DNA of 64,000 bases from JANQIO01 sp036351375 (GCA_036351375.1 JAZBOY010000100.1:45332-109331), one strand, 5' to 3'; positions 34,334-43,021 are shown, counted from the stretch's first letter. Made by a program: numbers and translations. Notes: a model not told the origin generated them from the letters alone.

Positions 34334-36085
34334 ATGAAACTCATGCTCAGCTTTTTCAGGGCCTATCGCCTGCATACCGTGCTGATGCTGGTGGCCCTGC
34401 TGCTGTCGGGGATTGCCGAGGGCGTGGGGCTATCTGCCCTGCTGCCGCTGCTGAACATCGCCGTCGGCGGCGAGGCCAGTTCGGCGGCCAGTGAGCTGGG
34501 CCTTGGTGCACCCAGTGAGGCGCAGTCCGGATTCGAAGCGGCCGTGCTGAATACCCTGGATCGGCTCGGCATCCTTCCCACGCTGGGCAATATGCTGCTG
34601 ATCATTGTGGCCGGCGTGGCGCTGAAGAGCTGTTTCCTGCTGGTGGCACAGCGCCAGGTCGGCTACACCGCGGCCCAGGTCGGCACCGACCTGCGGCTGG
34701 AGATGCTGCGGGCGGTGCTGCGCAGCAAGTGGGAGTACTTCCTGCACCAGCCGGTCGGCAAACTGACCAACGCCCTGGCCACCGAGGCGCAGCGCTCTTC
34801 GGCGTCCTTCGTGCACGGCGCCACGGCCATTACCTTCCTGATCCAGGCGTTGATCTACGGCGCCGTGGCCTTCGCCCTGTCCTGGCAGGCATCACTGGTG
34901 GCCATAGGCGCCGGCGCCGTGGTGATCGGCCTGTCCCACTTCCTGGTGCGCATCACGCGCAAGGCCGGCCGCAAGCAGACCAACCTGATGACCTCCCTGA
35001 TCGCCAACCTCACCGACACCCTGCAGTCAGTGAAGCCGCTCAAGGCGATGGCCCGCGAGCACCTCGCCGACACGGTGCTGGCCCACGAGACCCGGCGCCT
35101 GAACAAGGCGCTCCGGGTGCAGGTACTGAGCGCGGCGGTGCTGGATTCGGCCCAGGAGCTGATGTTCGCCCTGTTCATCTGCCTCGGCATCTACGTGGCG
35201 CTGGAGGTTTACGGGATGCAGCTCACCACGGTCATGGTGTTGGTGGTGACCCTGGGCCGGGCCTTCAGCTTCCTCGGCAAAGTACAGAAGCAGTACCAGA
35301 AGCTGGTGCAGGGTGAGAGCGCCTACTGGGCCATGCTGGACAGCATCGAAGCTGCCAACTCCGCCCGCGAACAGTTGCACGGCGGCAGTGCGCCGACACT
35401 GGAGCGCGGCATCCGCTTCGAGAACGTCAGCTTCGCCTACGACAAACACCCGGTGTTCAAGGAGCTGACGCTGGACATTCCCGCCGGCTCCCTGACGACC
35501 CTGATCGGGCCCTCGGGTTCCGGCAAGACCACCATCATCGACCTGACCATCGGCCTGTTACGCCCGGACAGCGGCGAGGTTTCGCTGGACGGCCAGTCCC
35601 TGGAAGCGACCGACATTCGCGCCTGGCGCGACATGATCGGCTACGTGCCCCAGGATACGGTGTTGCTGCACGACAGCATTCTGCACAACGTCACCCTGGG
35701 TGACCCGGAGCTGACAGTGGAAGATGCAGAGCGCGCCCTCAGGGCGGCCGGTGCCTGGGATTTTGTCGCCCGGCTGCCGGAAGGCCTGGACACGGTGGTC
35801 GGTGAGCGCGGCGGCAAACTGTCTGGCGGACAGCGCCAGCGGGTGGTTATTGCCCGCGCGCTGGTCAACGAACCCGGCCTGCTGATTCTCGACGAGGCTA
35901 CCAGCGCCCTGGACCCGGACAGTGAGGCCGCAGTCCGGGAATCCATGGAACAGCTCAAGGGCCGGCTGACCATCCTGGCGATTTCCCATAACCGCGCCAT
36001 GGTGAGCGCAGCTGACCGGGTTTACCAGCTGATCGACGGCAAGGCGCGCCAGTTGGAAACCGACGCCCTAGGCCTCACCAAGTAG
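34334..36085 (+). CDS. MsbA-like ABC exporter (lipid flippase)
   Basis: A 583-residue half-transporter with an N-terminal six-helix membrane domain and a C-terminal nucleotide-binding domain. Walker A GPSGSGKTT, Q-loop YVPQDTVLL, signature LSGGQRQR, Walker B LLILDEATSALD and the switch histidine in AISHNRA are intact, so it should be active. It is related to MsbA, but a lipid A, glycan-lipid or sphingolipid substrate cannot be told apart from sequence. The domain order, its place after lptFG and the surrounding lipid genes favour a lipid. It ends tail-to-tail with ELM1 copy 3, overlapping by 18 bases. Confidence 0.85.
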   Translation: MKLMLSFFRAYRLHTVLMLVALLLSGIAEGVGLSALLPLLNIAVGGEASSAASELGLGAPSEAQSGFEAAVLNTLDRLGILPTLGNMLLIIVAGVALKSCFLLVAQRQVGYTAAQVGTDLRLEMLRAVLRSKWEYFLHQPVGKLTNALATEAQRSSASFVHGATAITFLIQALIYGAVAFALSWQASLVAIGAGAVVIGLSHFLVRITRKAGRKQTNLMTSLIANLTDTLQSVKPLKAMAREHLADTVLAHETRRLNKALRVQVLSAAVLDSAQELMFALFICLGIYVALEVYGMQLTTVMVLVVTLGRAFSFLGKVQKQYQKLVQGESAYWAMLDSIEAANSAREQLHGGSAPTLERGIRFENVSFAYDKHPVFKELTLDIPAGSLTTLIGPSGSGKTTIIDLTIGLLRPDSGEVSLDGQSLEATDIRAWRDMIGYVPQDTVLLHDSILHNVTLGDPELTVEDAERALRAAGAWDFVARLPEGLDTVVGERGGKLSGGQRQRVVIARALVNEPGLLILDEATSALDPDSEAAVRESMEQLKGRLTILAISHNRAMVSAADRVYQLIDGKARQLETDALGLTK

Positions 36086-37120
36086 CGCTCGAACAGCGCT
36101 GACTGCACGGGCCAGGTCACTCACCGGAGCAGCCGCCGGCGGTGCCGCCTCCCCCAGCCAGCTGGCCTGCCCGGCAGCCACCAGCTGTCGATGCACCAGC
36201 GTGATATCGCGACTGAGCCGCTGCCAGAACCAGCGCATCAGCAGCGCATAGAAAAATCCGCCCCAGCGAAAATCACGCTCGACGGTCACGCCCTCGCGCA
36301 TGCCACCCAGGTCAAAGATGTACACCGGTTTACCGGTCGCGCAGGCCTCGGAGAGCATGGCGATGCTGTCGCCGGTGACCACGACCCGCTCCGCCAGCGC
36401 CAGCATACCCAGGTAGGGATTGTTGGGATCGTCCGCCTGCCAGCGATAGACGTGGCAGGGCACATCGATGGCCTGCTCCAGCCTGGCCGCGGCAGCGGGG
36501 GACGTACGCGAGCTGGTGGAGACCAGCAGGGAGCCGCCCAGCTCCCGGGCCAGCGCCGAGGCGCCCCGGGCCAGTCGCTCAGCAGCGTGCGACCCGAAGG
36601 TGAAAGGCCCGCTGTCGCCGCCGATATTCACGGTGATATAGGGCGCTGGCAGTGCACTGAAACGCGGCGCCCAGCGCTCGCCGGCTCGCTGCAGGCGCTC
36701 GGCGTCCAGGCTGTGCAGGGTGAGGCGGTTGTTGACAACATTGGGCCTGTCCGGCACCCGGTACTGGGGTGTGGTCACCACCAGGTCGAAGCTGTCGAGC
36801 CTTCCCCAGGGCCGCCCCAGGTGCAGGTAGCGCGTGCGGCCGCCCGACTGCTCGCGAATCCAGCGACACACCGGTTCGTTGCGCACCCCGCAGGTAATCA
36901 CCAGTTCCGGCCAGGGGGCGGACAGCTGCTCACGGGAGGATGCGGTGATGCCACTGACGCTGGCACTGCCCAGGATATGCGGCAGGATCACGTGGCTGCG
37001 GTACTCGAGCTGGATGCGCCGCAGCGGCCAGTCAAGGGACGCAGCCACCGCCTCTGCCAGCGCACGCACCTGACCGCGCTCACCGGCGCGGTAAGCGTCT
37101 ATTAACCAAATCGCTGGCAT
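36068..37120 (-). CDS. ELM1-family protein, copy 3
   Basis: A 350-residue ELM1-family protein close to copy 1: APWPELVITCGVRNEPVCRW, LHLGRPWG, DLVVTTPQYRVPDRPN, VNIGGDSGPF and AERVVVTGDSIAMLSEACATGKPVYIF. ATG 37120 (MPAIWLIDAY) is chosen over an upstream extension. It is divergent from the ACP gene at 37197 with only a 76-base spacer, so promoters must overlap. Probable glycosyltransferase-like function (inference). Confidence 0.77.
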   Translation of the reverse strand: MPAIWLIDAYRAGERGQVRALAEAVAASLDWPLRRIQLEYRSHVILPHILGSASVSGITASSREQLSAPWPELVITCGVRNEPVCRWIREQSGGRTRYLHLGRPWGRLDSFDLVVTTPQYRVPDRPNVVNNRLTLHSLDAERLQRAGERWAPRFSALPAPYITVNIGGDSGPFTFGSHAAERLARGASALARELGGSLLVSTSSRTSPAAAARLEQAIDVPCHVYRWQADDPNNPYLGMLALAERVVVTGDSIAMLSEACATGKPVYIFDLGGMREGVTVERDFRWGGFFYALLMRWFWQRLSRDITLVHRQLVAAGQASWLGEAAPPAAAPVSDLARAVSAVRALLGEA

Positions 37121-37196
37121 AGCGGGGGTTCCGTGGGTATAGTTCCGGCTTCGAAATCTAGCGACTTGCCAACAGTGGCGCAAGGGAACAGGCAGG

Positions 37197-37439
37197 ATGG
37201 CCGACTACCGCGAATACCTCGAATTCATGTACGGCGCGCTTGGGCCGCTCAACAAGAAAGACGTTGAGCTCACGGAGACCACCGACCTGGTGGCAGACAT
37301 TGGCCTCAGCTCCCTGGAAGTCATGGAGTTCATCGAAAAGATCGAGGACCACTTCGATATCTCCATCCCCCTCAACATCCTTCCGGATGTGAATACCATC
37401 GGTGAGCTGGCGCAGAAGGTCCAGGAACTCAACCCCTGA
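37197..37439 (+). CDS. Acyl carrier protein for sphingolipid synthesis (AcpR-like)
   Basis: An 80-residue acidic four-helix carrier protein. The phosphopantetheine serine is residue 39 in IGLSSLEVMEF. The residue before it, almost always aspartate (DSL), is serine 38 here, so this ACP differs from the housekeeping AcpP type and may need its own partner enzymes. It sits 77 bases upstream of the serine palmitoyltransferase-like gene. In Caulobacter a dedicated ACP acts with SPT in ceramide synthesis. The ATG at 37197 has an AGGCAGG site just upstream. Confidence 0.85.
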   Translation: MADYREYLEFMYGALGPLNKKDVELTETTDLVADIGLSSLEVMEFIEKIEDHFDISIPLNILPDVNTIGELAQKVQELNP

Positions 37440-37516
37440 GACTTTGACGCCGGTCGTCCCGACGCCGCCGCTGGACCGCACTGCATCGCACTGAAACAAC
37501 ACGACAGGGTGTAAAG

Positions 37517-38719
37517 ATGCTATTCGACAAATTCCAGGAAATGGCTGACTTCCAGGCGGAGCTGGCCGGCAAGGAGGTCAAACCCTTTGGTGCCGTCACA
37601 GAGGAACTGGTCTCGGCCACCGAGGGCATCGTGCAGGGCAAGCAGGTCATTCTCGCCGGCACCAACAACTACCTCGGCCTGTCCTACGACGCCCGCTGCA
37701 TCGCAGCGGCGCAGGCAGCACTGGAAAAGTGGGGCACCGGCACTACCGGCTCGCGCCTCGCCAACGGCTCCTTCGCCGAACACCAGGCCCTGGAAGCCGA
37801 GATGGCCGATTTCTACGGCGTGGGCCACGCCATTTGCTTCAGCACCGGCTACGCCGCCACCATGGGCATGACCGCGACCCTGGCAGGGCCCGGCGACGTC
37901 ATCCTGCTGGATGCCGACAGCCACTCCAGCATCTATTCCGGCGTCAAACTGTCCGGCGCCGAAATCATCCGCTTCAAGCACAGTGACCCCGACGACCTGG
38001 CCAAGCGCCTGCGGCGCCTGGGAGATCGCACCGGCAACACCCTGATTGTTGCCGAGGGCATCTACAGCATGCTGGGCGACGTGGCGCCGCTCAAGGAGAT
38101 CGCCGCCATCAAACGCGAATACGGCGGCTACCTGATGATCGACGAGGCCCATTCCATGGGCGTGATGGGAGACACCGGTCGCGGTGCGGCGCAGGCGGCG
38201 GGCATCGAGGACGACGTCGACTTTTTCGCCGGCACCTTCAGCAAGAGCCTGGGCGGCATCGGCGGCTTCTGCACCAGCCGCCACCCGGAACTGGAAGTAA
38301 TTCGTTTCTGTATTCGCGCCTATATCTTTACCGCCTCCTCGACCCCCTCGGTGGTGGCGTCGACCCGCGAGGCCCTGCGCATCACTCGCGCGGAACCGGA
38401 ACTGCGAGACAGGCTGTGGGACAACGCCAACCGGCTCTACAGCGGCCTCACCGACCTCGGCCTCAGCCTCGGCCCCGCGGTCAGCCCTGTGGTGGCTGTG
38501 CAGCTGGCGGATCGCGCCCAGGCCATCGACTGCTGGCAGGCCCTGCTCAACGCCGGCGTCTACGTCAACATGGTGGTGCCCCCGGCCACACCGTCCACCA
38601 ATTTCCTGCTGCGCAACAGTGTCAGTGCGGCCCACTCCACGGAGCAGATCGACCAGATCATCGGCGCCTACGCGGGGCTTATCGACAGCGGCCTGATCAG
38701 TCCCGACCAGGCAGCCTGA
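37517..38719 (+). CDS. spt: Serine palmitoyltransferase-like alpha-oxoamine synthase
   Basis: A 400-residue PLP enzyme that condenses an amino acid with an acyl thioester. LAGTNNYLGLSYD, GTGTTGSRLANGS, the PLP-stacking histidine in LDADSHSSIYSG, MIDEAHSMGVMG and the catalytic lysine 243 in GTFSKSLGGIGGF are intact. The family includes SPT, AONS, KBL and ALAS. DADSHSSIYSG with ACP immediately upstream, and ceramide synthase, ceramide reductase and acyl-ACP synthetase genes nearby, point to SPT making 3-ketosphinganine from serine and acyl-ACP. Its stop overlaps the murA start (TGATG). Confidence 0.85.
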   Translation: MLFDKFQEMADFQAELAGKEVKPFGAVTEELVSATEGIVQGKQVILAGTNNYLGLSYDARCIAAAQAALEKWGTGTTGSRLANGSFAEHQALEAEMADFYGVGHAICFSTGYAATMGMTATLAGPGDVILLDADSHSSIYSGVKLSGAEIIRFKHSDPDDLAKRLRRLGDRTGNTLIVAEGIYSMLGDVAPLKEIAAIKREYGGYLMIDEAHSMGVMGDTGRGAAQAAGIEDDVDFFAGTFSKSLGGIGGFCTSRHPELEVIRFCIRAYIFTASSTPSVVASTREALRITRAEPELRDRLWDNANRLYSGLTDLGLSLGPAVSPVVAVQLADRAQAIDCWQALLNAGVYVNMVVPPATPSTNFLLRNSVSAAHSTEQIDQIIGAYAGLIDSGLISPDQAA

Positions 38720-39969
38720 TGGACAAGATACACGTTACGGGCAATGGCCCGTTGCGCGGCGTAGTGCGCATTGCCGGCGCCAAGAACGCCGCCCTGCCGG
38801 TCATTGCCGCCGGCCTGCTGAGCGCCGAGCCGCTTGAGCTCTCCAACATCCCCGCGGTCAAGGACATCGACACCGCACTGAAGCTGCTGGAGCTGCTGGG
38901 CTGCCGCGTCACCCGCGATAGCGGCGCCCTCAGCATCGACAGCAGCGCGGTGGACTCGGTGCGCGCCCCCTATGAACTGGTCAAAACCATGCGCGGCGCC
39001 ATCCTGCTACTGGGGCCATTGCTGGCGCGCTTCGGCGAGGCCGATGTTTCGCTACCCGGCGGCTGTGCCATCGGTTCACGGCCGGTCAACGAGCACATCG
39101 CCGGGCTGGAAGCGATGGGCGCAGAAATCAATATCGAGGGCGGCTATATCAAGGCCAAGGCCGCGCGCCTCAAGGGTGCGCACTTTGCCTTCGACATTCC
39201 CTCGGTGACCGCCACCGAGAACCTGATGATGGCCGCCTGCCTTGCCAAGGGCACCACGGTGCTCGAGAACGCTGCCCTTGAACCCGAGGTGGAAGACCTG
39301 GGCAAGCTGCTCAACGGCATGGGCGCCAAGGTGACCGGGGCCGGCACCGGTACGGTGACGATCGAGGGCGTTGAAGCCCTGCACGGCACTGCCCACAGCG
39401 TTCCGCCCGACCGCATCGAAACCGGCACCTTCCTGGTGGCGGCGGCCGCCACCCGAGGCTCCATCAGCGTGCTCGACACCCGGCCTGACTTCCTGCAGCA
39501 CGTGCTGGCCAAGCTGGAAGCCGCCGGTGCCGAGATCGAGGTCGGCGACGACTGGATCAAACTCGACAGCCACGGCAAGCGCTGCAAGGCGGTGCATGTG
39601 AGCACGGCCCCCTACCCGGCCTTCCCCACCGACATGCAGGCGCAGTTCATGGCGCTGAACGCGCTGGCCGAGGGCACGGCCACCGTGATCGAGAACATTT
39701 TCGAAAACCGTTTCATGCACGTGGCCGAGCTGCAGCGCATGGGAGCCGACATCGAGCTGCAGGGCCATACCGCCATTGTGACCGGCCGCGAGCGCCTGCA
39801 GGGCGCCCCGGTCATGGCCACCGACCTGCGGGCGTCCGCCTGCCTGCTGATTGCGGCACTGGCCGCCGAGGGCGAAACCACCATCGACCGGGTCTATCAC
39901 CTCGACCGGGGCTATGCGAATATCGTCGACAAGCTCGCGGAGCTTGGCGCGATCATCCATCGCGCCTGA
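38719..39969 (+). CDS. murA: MurA, UDP-GlcNAc enolpyruvyl transferase
   Basis: A 416-residue enzyme for the first committed step of peptidoglycan synthesis. The N-terminal GNGPLRGVVRIAGAKNAALP, the loop SLPGGCAIGSRPVNEHI with the PEP-binding, fosfomycin-sensitive cysteine at residue 116, ENLMMAACLAKG, YPAFPTDMQAQFMALN and the C-terminal HLDRGYANIVDKL are canonical. In most gammaproteobacteria murA follows ibaG and precedes hisG; in this window that place (54693-54708) is empty and the gene lies directly after SPT with overlapping stop/start. Whether a second murA exists elsewhere is not known. Confidence 0.95.
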   Translation: MDKIHVTGNGPLRGVVRIAGAKNAALPVIAAGLLSAEPLELSNIPAVKDIDTALKLLELLGCRVTRDSGALSIDSSAVDSVRAPYELVKTMRGAILLLGPLLARFGEADVSLPGGCAIGSRPVNEHIAGLEAMGAEINIEGGYIKAKAARLKGAHFAFDIPSVTATENLMMAACLAKGTTVLENAALEPEVEDLGKLLNGMGAKVTGAGTGTVTIEGVEALHGTAHSVPPDRIETGTFLVAAAATRGSISVLDTRPDFLQHVLAKLEAAGAEIEVGDDWIKLDSHGKRCKAVHVSTAPYPAFPTDMQAQFMALNALAEGTATVIENIFENRFMHVAELQRMGADIELQGHTAIVTGRERLQGAPVMATDLRASACLLIAALAAEGETTIDRVYHLDRGYANIVDKLAELGAIIHRA

Positions 39970-39998
39970 CCAGCAGCCGACCCAGGGGCAAGCCTGAC

Positions 39999-40907
39999 AT
40001 GGCGCCACCGATGGCACAGCAGTTTGCGCAGGTCTCCGACCCGCACCTTACTGACCTGGCGGGCGTGCGCCCGTCCCGGTTGCTCAGCAAGCGATTCCTC
40101 AGCTACCTGTCCTGGCGCCGGCGCCGGCGCTTTGAACACCGCCGGGAAGTTCTCGAGGTGCTGGCCGACGACCTGGCCGGCCAGGAGCTGTGCCAGCTGC
40201 TGGTGACCGGCGACCTCACCCACACCGGTCTGCCGGAGGAATTTCGCCAGGCCAGGAACTGGCTGGAATCCATGGGTACGCCGGACACTGTTGCCGTTAT
40301 TCCCGGCAATCACGACGCCCTGGTGGCCGACGATCCCGCCGAGACTTTCGACCTCTGGCAGGCCTACATGGCCTCGGACCCGGGGCTTGCGGAGGCGTTT
40401 CCGAGCCTGCGGCTGCGCGGCGAGCTCGCCTTTATCGGCCTCTCCAGCGCCTGCCCCACGCCGCCGCTGCTGGCCAGCGGCAGGGTCGACGAGGCGCAGC
40501 TGCAGGCGCTCCGGGACGCGCTGGAAAGCCACCGCGACAAGTTTCGCGTGGTTTATGTGCATCACTCACCGGTGGACGGTGTAGAGAAATGGCGCAAGGC
40601 CTTGCGCAACGCCGATGCCGTAGCGGCGGTGATTCGCGACTGCGGTGCCGAACTGGTGCTGCACGGCCACGGCCATCGCTCGCGGCTGGACTACCTGCCT
40701 GGGCCACAGGGCGAAGTGCCGGTGATAGCAGTGCCCTCAGCCTCGGCTCGCGGCCTGTACGGCGCCGATGTGGCCGGCTACAACACCTATCGGGTTGAAG
40801 CGCAGGCAAACGCCTGGACGCTCACTGTGCAGCGACGCGCCCTGGCAGCCGATCAGCAGCAGTTTGAAACGCTGGAGGAGCAGGTACTGCGATTGCCGCG
40901 GGGATGA
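39999..40907 (+). CDS. Calcineurin-like metallophosphoesterase
   Basis: A 302-residue cytoplasmic phosphatase. The dimetal motifs are SDPHLTD, VTGDLTHTG, VIPGNHDAL, VYVHHSP and LHGHGHRS, in the right order. Substrates of the family range from nucleotides to lipid phosphates (for example LpxH on UDP-2,3-diacylglucosamine). It lies 29 bases after murA in the acp-spt-murA run, so removal of phosphate from an envelope precursor, perhaps a phospho-sphingolipid, is a reasonable but unproven idea. Confidence 0.85.
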   Translation: MAPPMAQQFAQVSDPHLTDLAGVRPSRLLSKRFLSYLSWRRRRRFEHRREVLEVLADDLAGQELCQLLVTGDLTHTGLPEEFRQARNWLESMGTPDTVAVIPGNHDALVADDPAETFDLWQAYMASDPGLAEAFPSLRLRGELAFIGLSSACPTPPLLASGRVDEAQLQALRDALESHRDKFRVVYVHHSPVDGVEKWRKALRNADAVAAVIRDCGAELVLHGHGHRSRLDYLPGPQGEVPVIAVPSASARGLYGADVAGYNTYRVEAQANAWTLTVQRRALAADQQQFETLEEQVLRLPRG

Positions 40908-40922
40908 GGGAGAGACAGGCGT

Positions 40923-41020
40923 CCCGGACTAAGCGTGCCTACGCGGCCCGCCCGAACTACGCGTGCCTGCGCGGCCCGCCCGGACTACGCGTGCCTGCGC
41001 GGCCCGCCCGGACTACGCGT
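40923..41020. repeat. Tandem array, 3.5 copies of a 28-bp unit
   Basis: Units begin at 40923, 40951 and 40979, with a half unit from 41007 to 41020. Each has the form CCCGGACTACGCGTGCCTGC then GCGGCCCG. The array sits between two convergent genes, and the final half unit supplies the stop codon (TAG on the minus strand, 41013-41015) of the nucleotidyltransferase gene. Its reverse complement contains CGGGCCGCGCAGG, the core of the 14-bp array at 9515-9626. Confidence 0.85.
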
Positions 41021-41831
41021 CCCTATCCACAGCTTTTTCGAGGGAACCCTTGACCAGCATGAGGTCGGCGATGGAGTCGACATCGATTGCGGCATTGGCG
41101 TAGGGCAGGATCACCGCCCGCATGCGCAGGCCCAGTCGCTTGGACAGTTTGGCCAGGGCGTCTTCCAGCGGCAACAGGCCCAGTCGGTAGCGAATCACCG
41201 CCCACCAGCCCAATAGCCCAATCACCAGCAGGGGTTTCTTGCGCTCCTGCTCTATCTTGCGCCAGAAGTTGGCGGCCCGCCGGCCCTCCGGCGTCAGGAA
41301 AGCAAACAGGTTGCAGCCGCAGAACTCGCCGTCGGCAAAGCGCAGCACGGTTTTCTTGATCCCGGGATAGGCCTCGGTTACCAGCGCGTGGGGCGCCAGC
41401 CCCACCGCCACGTCGACGTCATCCGCCAGGCTCTGACGACCAAAGGCGTCGACGATCTCCGGGGTCAGCAACGGGTGGTCTGCGGTGGTCAACAGGATGG
41501 GTTTGTCCGCATCCACCGCCTGCATGGCCTCGAAGGCGCTGGTCGACGGGCTGTTGGCCGGCGCGCGCCAGTGAACCTCGCCTGCCTTCACCAGGGCGCT
41601 GATGCCGGCATCGGTTGCCAGTTCGTGTTCCTCCGGGCCCGCCATGGTGATCTCCGCCACCACCTTGGACGCGCGCAGCGAATCCAGCACCCGTCGCACC
41701 ATGGGCGTGCCGTCTATATCGATGAGCGCCTTGCAGCCCGCGGGTGACTGGTCCACCAGCGAGTCTGCCTTGGTGCGGTCACCGGCCAGCACAATGGCGG
41801 TCATCTGGTGGGATTCTGGGTCCAGTTGCAT
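41013..41831 (-). CDS. MobA-like NTP-transferase
   Basis: A 272-residue nucleotidyltransferase-fold protein. The N-terminal VLAGDRTKADSLVDQSPAGC followed by KALIDIDGTPMVRRVLDSL fits the NTP_transf_3 (MobA-like) loop, and LLTTADHPLLTPEIV carries the metal-binding aspartate. Related enzymes activate molybdopterin, sugars or phosphoalcohols by transfer of a nucleotide. It lies 9 bases downstream of the ceramide synthase-like gene in the same direction, so it may activate a head-group precursor for a sphingolipid (inference). The C-terminus ends within the 28-bp array. Confidence 0.72.
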   Translation of the reverse strand: MQLDPESHQMTAIVLAGDRTKADSLVDQSPAGCKALIDIDGTPMVRRVLDSLRASKVVAEITMAGPEEHELATDAGISALVKAGEVHWRAPANSPSTSAFEAMQAVDADKPILLTTADHPLLTPEIVDAFGRQSLADDVDVAVGLAPHALVTEAYPGIKKTVLRFADGEFCGCNLFAFLTPEGRRAANFWRKIEQERKKPLLVIGLLGWWAVIRYRLGLLPLEDALAKLSKRLGLRMRAVILPYANAAIDVDSIADLMLVKGSLEKAVDRDA

Positions 41832-41840
41832 GGGCAGCTC

Positions 41841-42983
41841 CTACAGCGCTTTCTCGTACACGCGGTAGCGCTTGTACGCCTGGCCGCCGATGGTCTCAAT
41901 TATATTGCGCATACCGTCGTTGTCCTCAAGTATCCAGCCCATTTCCACGTCTTCCACGCCGCGGGCATGCAGCGCTTTGCGTACGGCGTCGATCACCATG
42001 AACGCCAGGGTGGGTCCAAGGCGCGAGTGCTGGAACTCCTGCTTGACGCCCATCAGCGGGACGCGGGCGGTACGCGGGTGGCCCACCTTGAGCCGCCACA
42101 GCAGCTTGAGCCAGCCGAAAGGGAACAGCCGGCCGCGCAGGTCATGGGCGGCCTCGTTGATATTGGGAAGCGCAACGATGAACGCCACCGGCTCTCCGTC
42201 GTACTCTGCGACCTGGATGTAGTCGTCGGGCATGATTTTGGTGAGGGTTTTGACCGTATCTGCCCACTCCTCGACAGCCAGCGGTACGAAGCCCCAGTTG
42301 TTCTGCCAAGCGTCGTTGAAGATCTCGCGCATCACCTGCGCTTCGGCGTCAATGCGGGAGCGGTCAAGGGGCCGCACCTTCACACGGTCGGAAACCCGGT
42401 CGGCCAGGCGGGTCATTACTCGCGGCGCCTCGAAGTCGGGGCGGATATGGTAGGCCAGCAGGTCCCGGGCGCCGCGGTAACCCTGGTTTTCGATGCAGTC
42501 CCCGTAAAACGGCCTCGCGTGCCCCATCAGCACAAAGGGTGGGGCTTCAAAGCCCTCGACCAGCAAGCCCACTTCCTCGTTGATATGCAGGTTGAGCGGC
42601 CCACGCACCTGCTGCATGCCCTCGCTCCTGAGCCAATCCTCCGCTGCGCCAAACAGCGCCGCAAACACCTCGGGGTCGTGCTCCGCTTCGATCATTCCGA
42701 AATAACCCAGCCGGTCGCCGTGCTGCGCCTGGTGCAGTTCGTCGATCTGGGCGGTGATACGACCCACTACCACGTCATTACGCCGGGCCACCCAGCCACG
42801 CCAGCGGGCGTGCTGGAAGAAGTGATTCTTAGGCGAGAACCGCTGGCGCTGCTCCAGGGTCAGTGGCGCAATCCAGGCCGGGTCGTCGGCGTACAGGCGG
42901 TGCGGCAGCGCCAAAAAATCGCGCAGTTGAGACGGCGTCTCCAGGGTCTCCAGGCTGACGGCCGCCGCGCTCTGGTTGTTCAT
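41841..42983 (-). CDS. Bacterial ceramide synthase-like N-acyltransferase (bCerS-like, GNAT-type)
   Basis: A 380-residue protein with a GNAT-like architecture and no signal peptide. Characteristic stretches are LYADDPAWIAPLTLEQRQRF, HARWRGWVARRNDVVVGRI, GPLNLHINEEVGLLVEGFE, then FNDAWQNNWGFVPL and MGWILEDNDGMRNIIETIGG near the end. This matches, as I remember it, the large GNAT-related family that includes Caulobacter bCerS, which N-acylates the long-chain base. It is not related to eukaryotic TLC-type ceramide synthases. The neighbouring SPT, ACP, acyl-ACP synthetase and reductase genes support the call. A promoter is visible upstream. Confidence 0.75.
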   Translation of the reverse strand: MNNQSAAAVSLETLETPSQLRDFLALPHRLYADDPAWIAPLTLEQRQRFSPKNHFFQHARWRGWVARRNDVVVGRITAQIDELHQAQHGDRLGYFGMIEAEHDPEVFAALFGAAEDWLRSEGMQQVRGPLNLHINEEVGLLVEGFEAPPFVLMGHARPFYGDCIENQGYRGARDLLAYHIRPDFEAPRVMTRLADRVSDRVKVRPLDRSRIDAEAQVMREIFNDAWQNNWGFVPLAVEEWADTVKTLTKIMPDDYIQVAEYDGEPVAFIVALPNINEAAHDLRGRLFPFGWLKLLWRLKVGHPRTARVPLMGVKQEFQHSRLGPTLAFMVIDAVRKALHARGVEDVEMGWILEDNDGMRNIIETIGGQAYKRYRVYEKAL

Positions 42984-43021
42984 GGGGTTTTTACTCGGTA
43001 TCCGGGAGGCGTGGCGCGGGC

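Noticed and set aside
37520..38635. Minus-strand open frame of 371 codons
   Set aside because: It is antisense to the SPT-like gene, which has intact catalytic motifs.
39076..40017. Minus-strand open frame of 313 codons
   Set aside because: It is antisense to murA, whose catalytic Cys116 and other motifs are intact.
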